The position numbers and the translations under genes are program-made. 5,611 nt of DNA from contig JAVEEB010000178.1 in the NCBI GenBank assembly GCA_030840665.1, positions 1-5,611 of the forward strand, given 5' to 3'. Below are positions 1 through 5,611 of the stretch, piece by piece; the first letter of the stretch is position 1; each line of letters opens with the position of its first letter. The notes under the pieces are model-generated. The model saw only the letters and a program-made list of their open reading frames with translations. It was not told the origin of the DNA and searched no databases. This stretch comes from Frankiaceae bacterium (GTDB lineage: Bacteria; Actinomycetota; Actinomycetes; JAVEEB01).

Positions 1-827
1 TCGAGCACGTGGGCCTGCTTCACTCCCCCACGCACCGCCCGCAGGCAGGCCTCCATCTTCGGGACCATGCCGCCGGCCAGGGAAGGCAACATTTCCTCGA
101 GCTCGTCAGCGCTGAGCGAACTGATGAGCTCGTCGCTCGTCGGCCAGTCTGCGTACAAACCCTTGACGTCCGTCAGCATGAGCAGCTTCTCCGCGCCGAG
201 GGCGACCGCGAGCGCGGCCGCCGCCGTGTCGGCGTTGACGTTGTAGGTCTCGCCGTTCTCGCCGCGGGCGACGGTGGCGATGACGGGGACGCGACCCGCG
301 TCGAGGAGCGCCAGCACCGCGTCCGGCCGGATGTCGACCACGTCACCGACGAGGCCGATGTCGATCGGCACACCGTCGACGTACGCCATCCGCTTCTCGG
401 CCGTGATCAGTTGCGCGTCCTCGCCTGACATGCCGACGGCATGGGGGCCGTGGTCGTTGATGAGCCCGACGAGGTCGCGGTTGACCTGGCCGACGAGCAC
501 CATGCGAACCACCTGCATGGTCTCGGGTGTCGTCACCCGAAGGCCGCCGCGGAACTCCGCCTCGACGCCCAACTTGTTGAGGTGCTCGTTGATCTGGGGG
601 CCGCCGCCGTGCACCACCACGGGGCGCAGGCCGGCGTACTTCATGAAGATGACGTCCTGGGCGAACGCCGCTTGCAGCTCGGGGTTCGTCATGGCGTTGC
701 CACCGAACTTGATGAGGATGATCTTTCCGTGGAATCTTTCCAGCCACGGAAGGGCCTCGACGAGCGTGACGGCCTTGTGCATCGCCGACGCGCGCCGGTC
801 GGCCGCGTGCTCCTGCTCACTCATCAT
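1..827 (-). CDS. argB: Acetylglutamate kinase ArgB, C-terminus cut off by window edge
   Basis: N-acetylglutamate kinase, the second step of arginine biosynthesis: it phosphorylates N-acetyl-L-glutamate with ATP in the cytoplasm. I translated the minus strand from 827 and read 275 codons with no stop. Amino acid kinase landmarks appear in order: IKFGGNAM (39-46, with K40 in the phosphate-binding loop), VVHGGGPQI (71-79), FRGGLRVT (92-99, substrate binding), NVNAD (196-200), LTDVKGLY (218-225) and GGMVPKMEA (252-260, with K257). Family members are about 295-300 residues, so roughly 20-25 are missing beyond position 1. About 35 residues precede the first beta strand. Arginine-inhibited members of the family carry such an N-terminal helix and the short E. 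coli type does not, so feedback inhibition by arginine is inferred. Two ATGs in tandem are possible starts (827 or 824). I chose 827, which gives an ATGA overlap with the argJ stop. No strong Shine-Dalgarno precedes it, which fits translational coupling to argJ. Confidence 0.96.
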   Translation of the reverse strand, partial: MMSEQEHAADRRASAMHKAVTLVEALPWLERFHGKIILIKFGGNAMTNPELQAAFAQDVIFMKYAGLRPVVVHGGGPQINEHLNKLGVEAEFRGGLRVTTPETMQVVRMVLVGQVNRDLVGLINDHGPHAVGMSGEDAQLITAEKRMAYVDGVPIDIGLVGDVVDIRPDAVLALLDAGRVPVIATVARGENGETYNVNADTAAAALAVALGAEKLLMLTDVKGLYADWPTSDELISSLSADELEEMLPSLAGGMVPKMEACLRAVRGGVKQAHVL

Positions 828-1975
828 GTGGTGTACGCCGAGTTCTCGTGGACGTAGTCAGCGGTCAGGTCGTTGGTCCAGATCGTCGCCTCGGCGTCGC
901 CGGCGTGCAGGTCGACCTCGATGTGGATGTGCCGGTCCTTCATGTGCACGAGGTTGCGGTCGTCGCCGACACCACCGGCGCGGCACACCGTTACCCCGTT
1001 GATCGCCACGTCGACCTGATCCGATTCGAAGGCGACGTCCGTCGTACCGAGAGCGGCAAGAACCCTGCCCCAGTTGGGGTCTTCGCCGTGCAGAGCGCAT
1101 TTGAGCAGGTTGCTGCGCGCGATCGCGCGGCCGGCGATGACGGCGTCCGCCTCGCTCGCCGCCGTGCGCACGGTGATGCCGACCTCCTTGGATGCACCCT
1201 CGGCGTCGGCGATCAGCTGAGCAGCAAGATCGGCGCACGCCGTCTGCACGGCGAAGGCGAGGCTCTCGTACGACGGGGTGATGCCCGATGCGCCACTGGC
1301 GAGCAACAACACGGTGTCGTTGGTCGACATGCAGCCGTCGGAGTCGAGCCGGTCGAACGTTTGCCAGCAGGCGTCCCGCAGCGCGCGGTCGAGGTCGACC
1401 GCATCCGCGACCGCGTCGGTGGTCAGGACGACCAGCATCGTCGCGAGGGCGGGGGCCAACATGCCGGCGCCTTTCGCCATGCCACCGACCGACCAGCCCG
1501 GCCCGGCGACGTGGCTCTGCTTGGCGACGGTGTCGGTCGTGCGGATGGCGTTGGCGGCGGCCGCCCCGCCGTCGGGGCTCAGCGAGGCCGCGGCATTCTC
1601 GACGCCGGCGAGTAACTGGGCCATGGGGAGCGGTACGCCGATGATGCCTGTGGACAGGACCGCCACCTCCCCGGCGCTGTGGGCCAGCATCACTGCCGTG
1701 TGCTCGGCGGTCGCGTGCGTGTCGGCGAAGCCGGGCTTGCCGGTCAAGGCGTTCGCGTTGCCGGCGTTCGTGACGACCGCGCTGATCCGGCCACCGGCCA
1801 CGACCTGCCGGGTCCACAGGACAGGGGCAGCCGGGAAGCGGTTGGTGGTGAAGACGCCCGCGGCTGCGTAGAGCGGCCCGTCATTGACGACCAGCGCGAC
1901 GTCCGGCTTGCCCGACGGCTTGATGTCGGCGGCGACGGCGGAAGCGCGAAACCCCTTCGGTGCGGTGACACTCAT
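824..1975 (-). CDS. argJ: Glutamate N-acetyltransferase / ornithine acetyltransferase ArgJ
   Basis: ArgJ moves the acetyl group from N2-acetylornithine to glutamate, releasing ornithine and regenerating N-acetylglutamate. Bifunctional members also use acetyl-CoA as donor. The protein is 383 residues, complete for the family. It shows the self-cleavage motif of this Ntn-hydrolase-like fold: [14 protein letters not shown] (168-181). Cleavage would fall between A178 and T179, giving an alpha chain of about 178 and a beta chain of about 205 residues with Thr179 as nucleophile. The preceding STG (108-110) matches the conserved Thr-Gly that forms the oxyanion hole. NAGNAN (70-75), EDPNWGR near residue 300 and the C-terminal ENSAYTT are also family hallmarks. 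The ATG at 1975 overlaps the argC stop (ATGA) and has GGAG 7 nt upstream. The stop TGA (826-824) overlaps the start of argB. Whether it is monofunctional or bifunctional cannot be decided from the sequence. Confidence 0.97.
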   Translation of the reverse strand: MSVTAPKGFRASAVAADIKPSGKPDVALVVNDGPLYAAAGVFTTNRFPAAPVLWTRQVVAGGRISAVVTNAGNANALTGKPGFADTHATAEHTAVMLAHSAGEVAVLSTGIIGVPLPMAQLLAGVENAAASLSPDGGAAAANAIRTTDTVAKQSHVAGPGWSVGGMAKGAGMLAPALATMLVVLTTDAVADAVDLDRALRDACWQTFDRLDSDGCMSTNDTVLLLASGASGITPSYESLAFAVQTACADLAAQLIADAEGASKEVGITVRTAASEADAVIAGRAIARSNLLKCALHGEDPNWGRVLAALGTTDVAFESDQVDVAINGVTVCRAGGVGDDRNLVHMKDRHIHIEVDLHAGDAEATIWTNDLTADYVHENSAYTT

Positions 1976-3003
1976 GGCGCGACTCCAGCTATTGGCAATC
2001 CGGTTGTCTCGGGCAGGCCGAGGGCGATGTTGGCGTTCTGCACGGCTTGGCCGGCCGCACCCTTGGTCAAGTTGTCGAGGGCCACAACGACGACGGCGCG
2101 ACCGGCGAGCGGATCCGCGGCGACCTGAATGTGGACCGAATTCGATCCAAGTGTCGCCCCGGTCGATGGCCAGACACCTTCAGGCAGCAGGTGTACGAAG
2201 GGCTCGGCGTCGTACTGCTTCGCCAGCGCCGCCCGCAGGTCGTCCGTCGTGACGTCGCCCACCAAGCGGGCCGTCACGGTGGCGAGAATCCCACGCGGCA
2301 TGGGGGCAAGCAGCGGCGTGAAGCTGAGGGTGACGGGCGCCGTTGTCGCGAGCTGGAGGGTCTGGATCATCTCGGGGGTGTGCTGGTGCGCGCCACCGAC
2401 CTTGTACGGGCTCATGGCCCCCATGACTTCGCTGCCCATGAGATTGGCCTTCGCGGCCCGGCCGGCACCCGAGGTGCCCGAGGCGGCGACGACGACGATG
2501 TCGGTCGCCCCAACGAGGCCCGCTGCGAGCAGCGGATTGAGCGCGACGGGGACGGTGGTCGCGTAGCAACCCGGATTGGCGATGCGCTTGGCGCCGGCGA
2601 TCACCGGCCGTGCATGGGGCAGCTCCGGCAGCCCGTACGTCCAGGTGCCCGCATGGGTCCCGCCGTAGTACGTCTCCCATTGCGTTGCATCCCGCAGACG
2701 GAAGTCGGCACCGAGGTCGATGACGAGCACATCTGAGGGCAGCTGCCCGACGATGGCCGCGGACTCGCCGTGCGGCAGCGCTAGGAACACGACGTCGCTC
2801 GCCGCCAGCGCCGCCGGGTCGAGGTCATCGAACGTCCGGTCGGCGAGCTGAGGCAGATGCGGGTGCGCCGACGTGACCGGGTTGCCGGCGCTGCTGGCGG
2901 CGCCGAGGTGCCCTAGCGCGAAGTCGGGATGGCCGAGGAGCAGCCGCAGCAGCTCCCCGCCCGCGTATCCGCTCGCGCCTGCCACGCCGGCAATGTAGGT
3001 CAT
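1972..3003 (-). CDS. argC: N-acetyl-gamma-glutamyl-phosphate reductase ArgC
   Basis: Third enzyme of the arginine pathway: NADPH-dependent reduction of N-acetyl-gamma-glutamyl phosphate to the semialdehyde, in the cytoplasm. The protein is 343 residues, close to the usual 340-350. It has an N-terminal dinucleotide-binding fold with the loop GVAGASGYAGGE (6-17), then ALPHG (75-79) and DLGADFRL (96-103). The catalytic-cysteine motif ANPGCYAT (142-149) has Cys146. GTSGAGR (176-182) and HQHTPEM (206-212) follow; the latter should supply the catalytic histidine. Near the C-terminus, LDNLTKGAAGQA (309-320) is the usual signature. The frame stays open upstream to an ATG at 3039, but I chose the ATG at 3003. 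It starts directly with the conserved MTYIAGVAGASG strand, the extension contains two consecutive rare ATA codons, and the extension holds the predicted promoter. No Shine-Dalgarno sits at a normal distance from 3003, which fits a leaderless mRNA. The stop TGA overlaps the argJ start. Confidence 0.97.
   Translation of the reverse strand: MTYIAGVAGASGYAGGELLRLLLGHPDFALGHLGAASSAGNPVTSAHPHLPQLADRTFDDLDPAALAASDVVFLALPHGESAAIVGQLPSDVLVIDLGADFRLRDATQWETYYGGTHAGTWTYGLPELPHARPVIAGAKRIANPGCYATTVPVALNPLLAAGLVGATDIVVVAASGTSGAGRAAKANLMGSEVMGAMSPYKVGGAHQHTPEMIQTLQLATTAPVTLSFTPLLAPMPRGILATVTARLVGDVTTDDLRAALAKQYDAEPFVHLLPEGVWPSTGATLGSNSVHIQVAADPLAGRAVVVVALDNLTKGAAGQAVQNANIALGLPETTGLPIAGVAP
1983..1986 (-). 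promoter_or_regulatory. Ribosome binding site of argJ
   Basis: GGAG on the minus strand, 7 nt before the argJ ATG at 1975 and inside the last codons of argC. It supports that start codon. It also means argJ can recruit ribosomes itself as well as through the ATGA overlap with argC. Confidence 0.65.
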
Positions 3004-3039
3004 GACGGCTATTATGCAGGCACCTGAATATCCATGCAA
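3003..3039 (-). promoter_or_regulatory. Predicted promoter of argCJB, likely leaderless
   Basis: On the minus strand, TTGCAT (3039-3034) is followed after exactly 17 bp by CATAAT (3016-3011). CATAAT matches five of six positions of the housekeeping-sigma -10 consensus TATAAT, including the key A2 and T6. TTGCAT matches TTGACA only at TTG. Seven nucleotides separate the -10 from the argC ATG, so the expected transcription start is the A of that ATG (3003). Leaderless mRNAs of this layout are common in actinobacteria. The lack of a properly placed Shine-Dalgarno before argC agrees with this. The stretch is visibly more AT-rich than the coding DNA around it. The start point itself is inferred. 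Confidence 0.6.
3014..3020 (-). promoter_or_regulatory. Possible second ArgR half-site over the -10
   Basis: CCTGCAT on the minus strand repeats CTTGCAT of the main ARG box (3040-3034) in the same orientation, exactly 20 bp away, about two helical turns. It overlaps the -10 hexamer. ArgR hexamers usually bind paired boxes with about 20-21 bp between centres. The partner half on the argC side is not recognisable, so this is at most a half-site and may be chance. Confidence 0.3.
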
Positions 3040-3040
3040 G
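3023..3040. promoter_or_regulatory. ARG box, putative ArgR operator
   Basis: On the plus strand the core TGAATATCCATGCA (3025-3038) fits the ARG-box pattern TGAAT-wwww-ATTCA. The left arm is perfect, the right arm ATGCA differs at one base, and two of the four central bases are A/T. The site covers the -35 hexamer and part of the spacer of the predicted argC promoter, where a bound repressor would block RNA polymerase. ArgR with arginine as co-repressor controls arginine genes in many bacteria, including Streptomyces and Mycobacterium, and this is the expected place for its site. An argR gene is not in the window. Confidence 0.6.
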
Positions 3041-3057
3041 CGGGTTATCCGTGGACC

Positions 3058-3078
3058 GTCCTAGAGCGCCGTTAGGAC
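3058..3078 (-). terminator. Inverted repeat at the pheT stop, weak terminator candidate
   Basis: GTCCTA (minus strand, 3078-3073) and TAGGAC (3063-3058) form a perfect 6-bp stem with a 9-nt loop, and the pheT stop codon lies partly in the first arm. An alternative 7-bp pairing, CCGTCCT with AGGACGG (3088-3082 with 3062-3056), uses overlapping bases. No run of T follows, so it is not a classical intrinsic terminator. Terminators lacking a U-tract have been proposed in actinobacteria. Its place between pheT and the argC promoter is suggestive, but a short GC-rich hairpin is easily found by chance here. Confidence 0.25.
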
Positions 3079-5540
3079 CGGAGGACGGCCGCCGTTCGGT
3101 GTCCGGCTTCGGCGACCGCCGCGTCGCGGGCGTCGTTCGCCTCGTCGTCGGTCAGGGTCCGGTCGGGCGCACGGAACCGCAGGGCGTAGGCCAGCGACTT
3201 CGACCCGTCCGGGATGGGCGCCCCGGTGTAGACGTCGAAGAGATCCAGCGATTCGAGCAGGGCGCCGGCGCCGTCGCGCAACGCGGTCTCGACCGCGGAC
3301 TGCGGCACGTCCGCGGCGACGACGAGGGCGACGTCGCGGCCCACCGGGGGGTACGTCGACAACGTGGGCACGACGGGCGTCTCCGGGGCTGCCGCGCAGA
3401 CCGCGTCCAGGTCGAGCTCGAAAGCGGCGGCGCGCTCAGGCAGCCCCAAGGCGGCGACCACCCGCGGATGCAGCTCGCCGGCGTGGCCGACCACGGCGTC
3501 CCCGACGAGCAAGGCGGCGCACCGGCCCGGGTGCCAAGGAGCGAGTTCCGCCTGACGGACGTTCAGGTGGGCGCCTACAGCACGGGCGGCGGTCACGGCC
3601 GCCGCGACGGCGTCCGACCAGGCCGTCGGACGCCCTTCGCCCCACCAGCCCGCCGGGTCCGCGTCACCGACGAGCACGCCGGCAAGGTGCCGGGGCTGCT
3701 CCGGAAGCACCGCGTCGAGGGCAGCGAGCTCCGCCTCCGACGGCCGGTGGGCGGTGGACGGTGAGGCCACCGGACCAGTGCCAGGAACGGCGAAAAAGAC
3801 AGAACCGGCTTCGTACACGGCAAAGCCGGCCGAACCTCGCCCGACGTTGCGCGCAGCCGCGGTGAGCAACCCCGGCAACAAGGTCGTACGAAGGTAAGGT
3901 TCGTCGTCCGAAAGAGGGTTGCTCACCCGCACCAGACGGCGGCGCGGGTCGCCCGCGGGGACGCCGAGCGTGTCGAGAACGGCTTCGCCGACGAACGGAT
4001 AACTCAGAACTTCGAGGAAGCCGACCGCAGCGAGCGCACGCGCGGCCGATCGACGCTGGCGCTGGACCCGCGTCAGTCCACCTCCAGCTGGGGCCGGCGG
4101 CAGGACCGACGGGATCGCGTCGTACCCCTCGAGGCGCAGGACTTCTTCCACCAGGTCGACGTTCTCGCGGAGGTCGGGGCGCCACGACGGCGGCAGGACG
4201 GACAACGTCCCATCCCCGGACACGTCGCAGCCGACGTCGCGCAGCCGCCGGACGACGGTTTCGGTCGTGTACTGGATGCCCGCGATGCGGCTCGGGAAGG
4301 CGGGGTCCAGCCGAATCGACTGGCGCGGCTGCCGGTGGTCGACGTCCGTCGTCGCGGGGTCGGCCGTGCCACCGCCGAGCTCGACGAGCAGACGCACGGC
4401 CAGCTCGGCCGCGGCGTCGGCGACGTCGAGGTCGACCCCCCGTTCGAAGCGGCGCGAGGCCTCACTGGGGAGCCGGTGCCGCCGCGCAGTGCGGGCAATC
4501 GTGGCCGGATCGAAGTGAGCCGACTCGATGATGATGTCCGTCGTCGCGCCGTCGATCTCGGTGGAAGCACCGCCCATGACGCCGGCCAGGGCGATCGGCC
4601 CGGAGTCGTCGGTGATCAGCAGGTCCTCCGGGGAGAGCCGGCGGTCGACGCCGTCGAGGCTGCGCATGTGCTCCCCCGCGACCGCGCGTCGCACGACGAT
4701 CTCCCCGCGGACCTTGCCTGCGTCGAACGCGTGCAGCGGCTGGCCCACATCGAGCAGCACGTGGTTGGTCACGTCGACCGCGAGCGAGATGGAACGCATG
4801 CCCGCCATCGTCAGGCGGCGCTGCAACCACAACGGGGAGGGCGCCAGCGGATCGACGCCCCGGACGACGCGGGCGACGTACCGGTCACAGCCGACCGTGT
4901 CCTCGATGCGCACGGGGTAGCCGTCGCCGGCCGCCGGCGCGACGGGCACGTCAGCGGGATCCGTGAACAGGACGTCGTACGCCGTGGCGGCCTCGCGTGC
5001 GACCCCGCGAACGGACAGGCAGTACGACCGGTCGGCCTTTACCGCGATGTCGAGCACGTGGTCGCCGATGCTGAGCAACTCGACGACGTCGGCGCCGAGC
5101 GGCGAGTCGGCCGGCAGGATGAGGATGCCCGTGTGGTCGGAGCCGATGCCCAGCTCGTCGACCGCACACATCATGCCGTCGGACACGTGACCATAGGTCT
5201 TGCGCGCCGTGATCGTGAAGCCACCCGGGAGCACGGACCCGGGCAGGGCGACCGCGACGCGATCGCCGGCCACGAAGTTCGCGGCGCCGCACACGATGCC
5301 GCGCGGCTCGGCGCCCTCGGCGACCTGCACCTGGCACCAGCGGATCGTCTTGCCGTTGCTCTGCGGCTCCTCGTCGAACGAGACGACTTCGCCGACGACG
5401 ACGCCGGAGACGCCCTCCCCGATCGCGTCCACGCGTTCGACCTCGAGGCCGGCGCGGACCAGTGCCGTACTGATGTCGGCGGCGCTGATATCGGCGGCCA
5501 GCGGCGCGTAGTCGCGCAGCCACGAGATGGGGACGCGCAT
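3072..5540 (-). CDS. pheT: Phenylalanine-tRNA ligase beta subunit PheT
   Basis: Beta chain of the alpha2-beta2 phenylalanyl-tRNA synthetase. It binds tRNA-Phe and hydrolyses mischarged Tyr-tRNA-Phe, while PheS carries the aminoacylation site. The protein is 822 residues, full length for the bacterial form. Domains in order: N-terminal MRVPISWLRDY; a tRNA-binding OB fold at about 45-155 (VVVGEV, GIVCGAAN, SDGMMCAVDELG); the B3/B4 editing domain at about 210-370 (DVTNHVLLDVGQPLHAFD, GVMGG, RRFERGVD); the B5 domain at about 405-480, ending in VDLVEEVLRLEGYD; a catalytic-like core at about 490-710 (NPLSDDEPYLRTTLLPGLL); and a C-terminal ferredoxin-like anticodon-binding domain at about 727-822 (YPPVGRDVALV). 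The start is ATG at 5540, with GGAGG 4 nt upstream and a 1-base overlap with the pheS stop. A TTG at 5543 is in frame but sits almost on the GGAGG. Stop TAA at 3074-3072, then a 68-bp gap to argC. Confidence 0.98.
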   Translation of the reverse strand: MRVPISWLRDYAPLAADISAADISTALVRAGLEVERVDAIGEGVSGVVVGEVVSFDEEPQSNGKTIRWCQVQVAEGAEPRGIVCGAANFVAGDRVAVALPGSVLPGGFTITARKTYGHVSDGMMCAVDELGIGSDHTGILILPADSPLGADVVELLSIGDHVLDIAVKADRSYCLSVRGVAREAATAYDVLFTDPADVPVAPAAGDGYPVRIEDTVGCDRYVARVVRGVDPLAPSPLWLQRRLTMAGMRSISLAVDVTNHVLLDVGQPLHAFDAGKVRGEIVVRRAVAGEHMRSLDGVDRRLSPEDLLITDDSGPIALAGVMGGASTEIDGATTDIIIESAHFDPATIARTARRHRLPSEASRRFERGVDLDVADAAAELAVRLLVELGGGTADPATTDVDHRQPRQSIRLDPAFPSRIAGIQYTTETVVRRLRDVGCDVSGDGTLSVLPPSWRPDLRENVDLVEEVLRLEGYDAIPSVLPPAPAGGGLTRVQRQRRSAARALAAVGFLEVLSYPFVGEAVLDTLGVPAGDPRRRLVRVSNPLSDDEPYLRTTLLPGLLTAAARNVGRGSAGFAVYEAGSVFFAVPGTGPVASPSTAHRPSEAELAALDAVLPEQPRHLAGVLVGDADPAGWWGEGRPTAWSDAVAAAVTAARAVGAHLNVRQAELAPWHPGRCAALLVGDAVVGHAGELHPRVVAALGLPERAAAFELDLDAVCAAAPETPVVPTLSTYPPVGRDVALVVAADVPQSAVETALRDGAGALLESLDLFDVYTGAPIPDGSKSLAYALRFRAPDRTLTDDEANDARDAAVAEAGHRTAAVLRS
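5470..5499 (-). repeat. Two-unit 15-bp tandem repeat in pheT
   Basis: Two adjacent 15-bp units (5470-5484 and 5485-5499) match at 13 of 15 positions. They encode the pentapeptide AADIS twice, residues 15-24 of PheT. Compared with PheT N-termini as I remember them, the region between the first helix and the AGLEVE motif is of normal length. The repeat therefore does not obviously represent an insertion, and may be chance convergence in an alanine-rich stretch. Confidence 0.5.
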
Positions 5541-5611
5541 CAAGCCTCCAGTCCGAACGCCGCGGTGAAGCGGACATCACCTTCGACGAGTGCGCGGATG
5601 TCGTCGAGGCT
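5540..5611 (-). CDS. pheS: Phenylalanine-tRNA ligase alpha subunit PheS, C-terminal end only
   Basis: Only the last 23 codons and the TGA stop (5542-5540) are in the window; the gene continues beyond the right edge. The residues include LDDIRALVEGDVRF followed by a phenylalanine-glycine near the end. This matches the conserved PheS tail, where (I/M)R-x-(L/M)VEGDVRF-x-x-x-FG closes the class II aminoacyl-tRNA synthetase catalytic domain. PheS activates phenylalanine and attaches it to tRNA-Phe, working with PheT. The stop shares its A with the pheT ATG (TGATG), so the two subunits are very likely translationally coupled, as expected for a stoichiometric heterotetramer. Confidence 0.93.
   Translation of the reverse strand, partial: SLDDIRALVEGDVRFTAAFGLEA
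5545..5549 (-). promoter_or_regulatory. Ribosome binding site of pheT
   Basis: GGAGG on the minus strand, within the last codons of pheS and 4 nt before the ATG at 5540. It decides the pheT start: the in-frame TTG at 5543 would leave only one base after GGAGG, too close for initiation. Confidence 0.7.

Noticed and set aside
274..1002. Plus-strand open frame of 242 codons opposite argB and the end of argJ
   Set aside because: It lies antisense to argB and argJ. Its product is low-complexity, rich in Arg/Ser/Thr, with no recognisable domain. Long antisense frames are expected in GC-rich coding DNA.
848..1615. Plus-strand open frame of 255 codons opposite argJ
   Set aside because: Antisense to an intact argJ with clear catalytic motifs. 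The product is a Val/Arg/Gly/Asp-rich mirror of the codon pattern with no family signature.
858..1817. Minus-strand 319-codon frame inside argJ in another phase
   Set aside because: Same strand as argJ but frameshifted; the product is extremely Arg-rich with no motif, a typical out-of-frame shadow.
2047..2736. Plus-strand 229-codon frame opposite argC
   Set aside because: Antisense to a complete argC; no family signature and composition of a shadow frame.
3004..3039. A 12-codon N-terminal extension of ArgC from the ATG at 3039, or a regulatory leader peptide
   Set aside because: The extension contains two consecutive rare ATA codons and overlaps the predicted -10, spacer and ARG box. ArgC proteins normally begin at the conserved strand encoded from 3003. 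It has only 12 codons, no arginine codons and no stop, so an attenuation leader is not supported.
3051..3764. Plus-strand 237-codon frame starting in the pheT-argC gap
   Set aside because: A start in the gap made it worth a look, but it runs antisense to the conserved PheT C-terminus, has no recognisable domain, and I saw no convincing Shine-Dalgarno.
5541..5543. TTG at 5543 as the pheT start
   Set aside because: It leaves one base after GGAGG; the next codon is an ATG giving the standard MRVPISWL start.
1..5611. A novel system, mobile element, CRISPR array, tRNA or rRNA gene
   Set aside because: Coding is nearly continuous with intact housekeeping genes in a conserved order. I saw no terminal inverted repeats, transposase motifs, spaced repeats or RNA gene sequences, and no unassigned stretch longer than 68 bp.

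Overview
The window is a piece of a GC-rich bacterial chromosome, almost certainly from an actinobacterium. The pointers are strong G/C preference at third codon positions, start and stop codons fused between consecutive genes, and the gene order pheS-pheT-argC-argJ-argB, which is typical of Mycobacterium, Streptomyces and relatives. I cannot place it to genus from the sequence alone.

Every gene lies on the minus strand, so in transcription order the window reads from right to left. It opens with the last 23 codons of pheS (5540-5611) and the complete pheT (3072-5540), the two subunits of phenylalanyl-tRNA synthetase. After a 68-bp gap come complete argC (1972-3003), complete argJ (824-1975) and argB (1-827), which runs off the left edge about 20-25 codons short of its expected end. 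Apart from the gap, coding is continuous: pheS/pheT share one base (TGATG), and argC/argJ and argJ/argB each overlap by 4 bp (ATGA).

The two halves have different jobs. PheST charges tRNA-Phe for translation. ArgB, ArgC and ArgJ are the enzymes of the acetylated arginine (ornithine) pathway: ArgJ makes N-acetylglutamate and later releases ornithine, ArgB phosphorylates N-acetylglutamate, and ArgC reduces the acyl phosphate to the semialdehyde. The missing step, argD, would be expected just beyond the left edge.

The only substantial non-coding DNA is the pheT-argC gap (3004-3071), and it holds the most informative signals. It contains a promoter-like pair with a 17-bp spacer whose predicted start point is the A of the argC ATG, so a leaderless mRNA is predicted. 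An ARG-box-like palindrome overlaps the -35 element and spacer, with a possible half-site over the -10. A short inverted repeat lies at the pheT stop. Together these suggest argCJB is its own ArgR-repressed transcription unit, separate from pheST.

I looked for mobile elements, CRISPR arrays, RNA genes and unfamiliar coding sequences and saw none. This is an ordinary housekeeping region, with no sign of an undescribed system.
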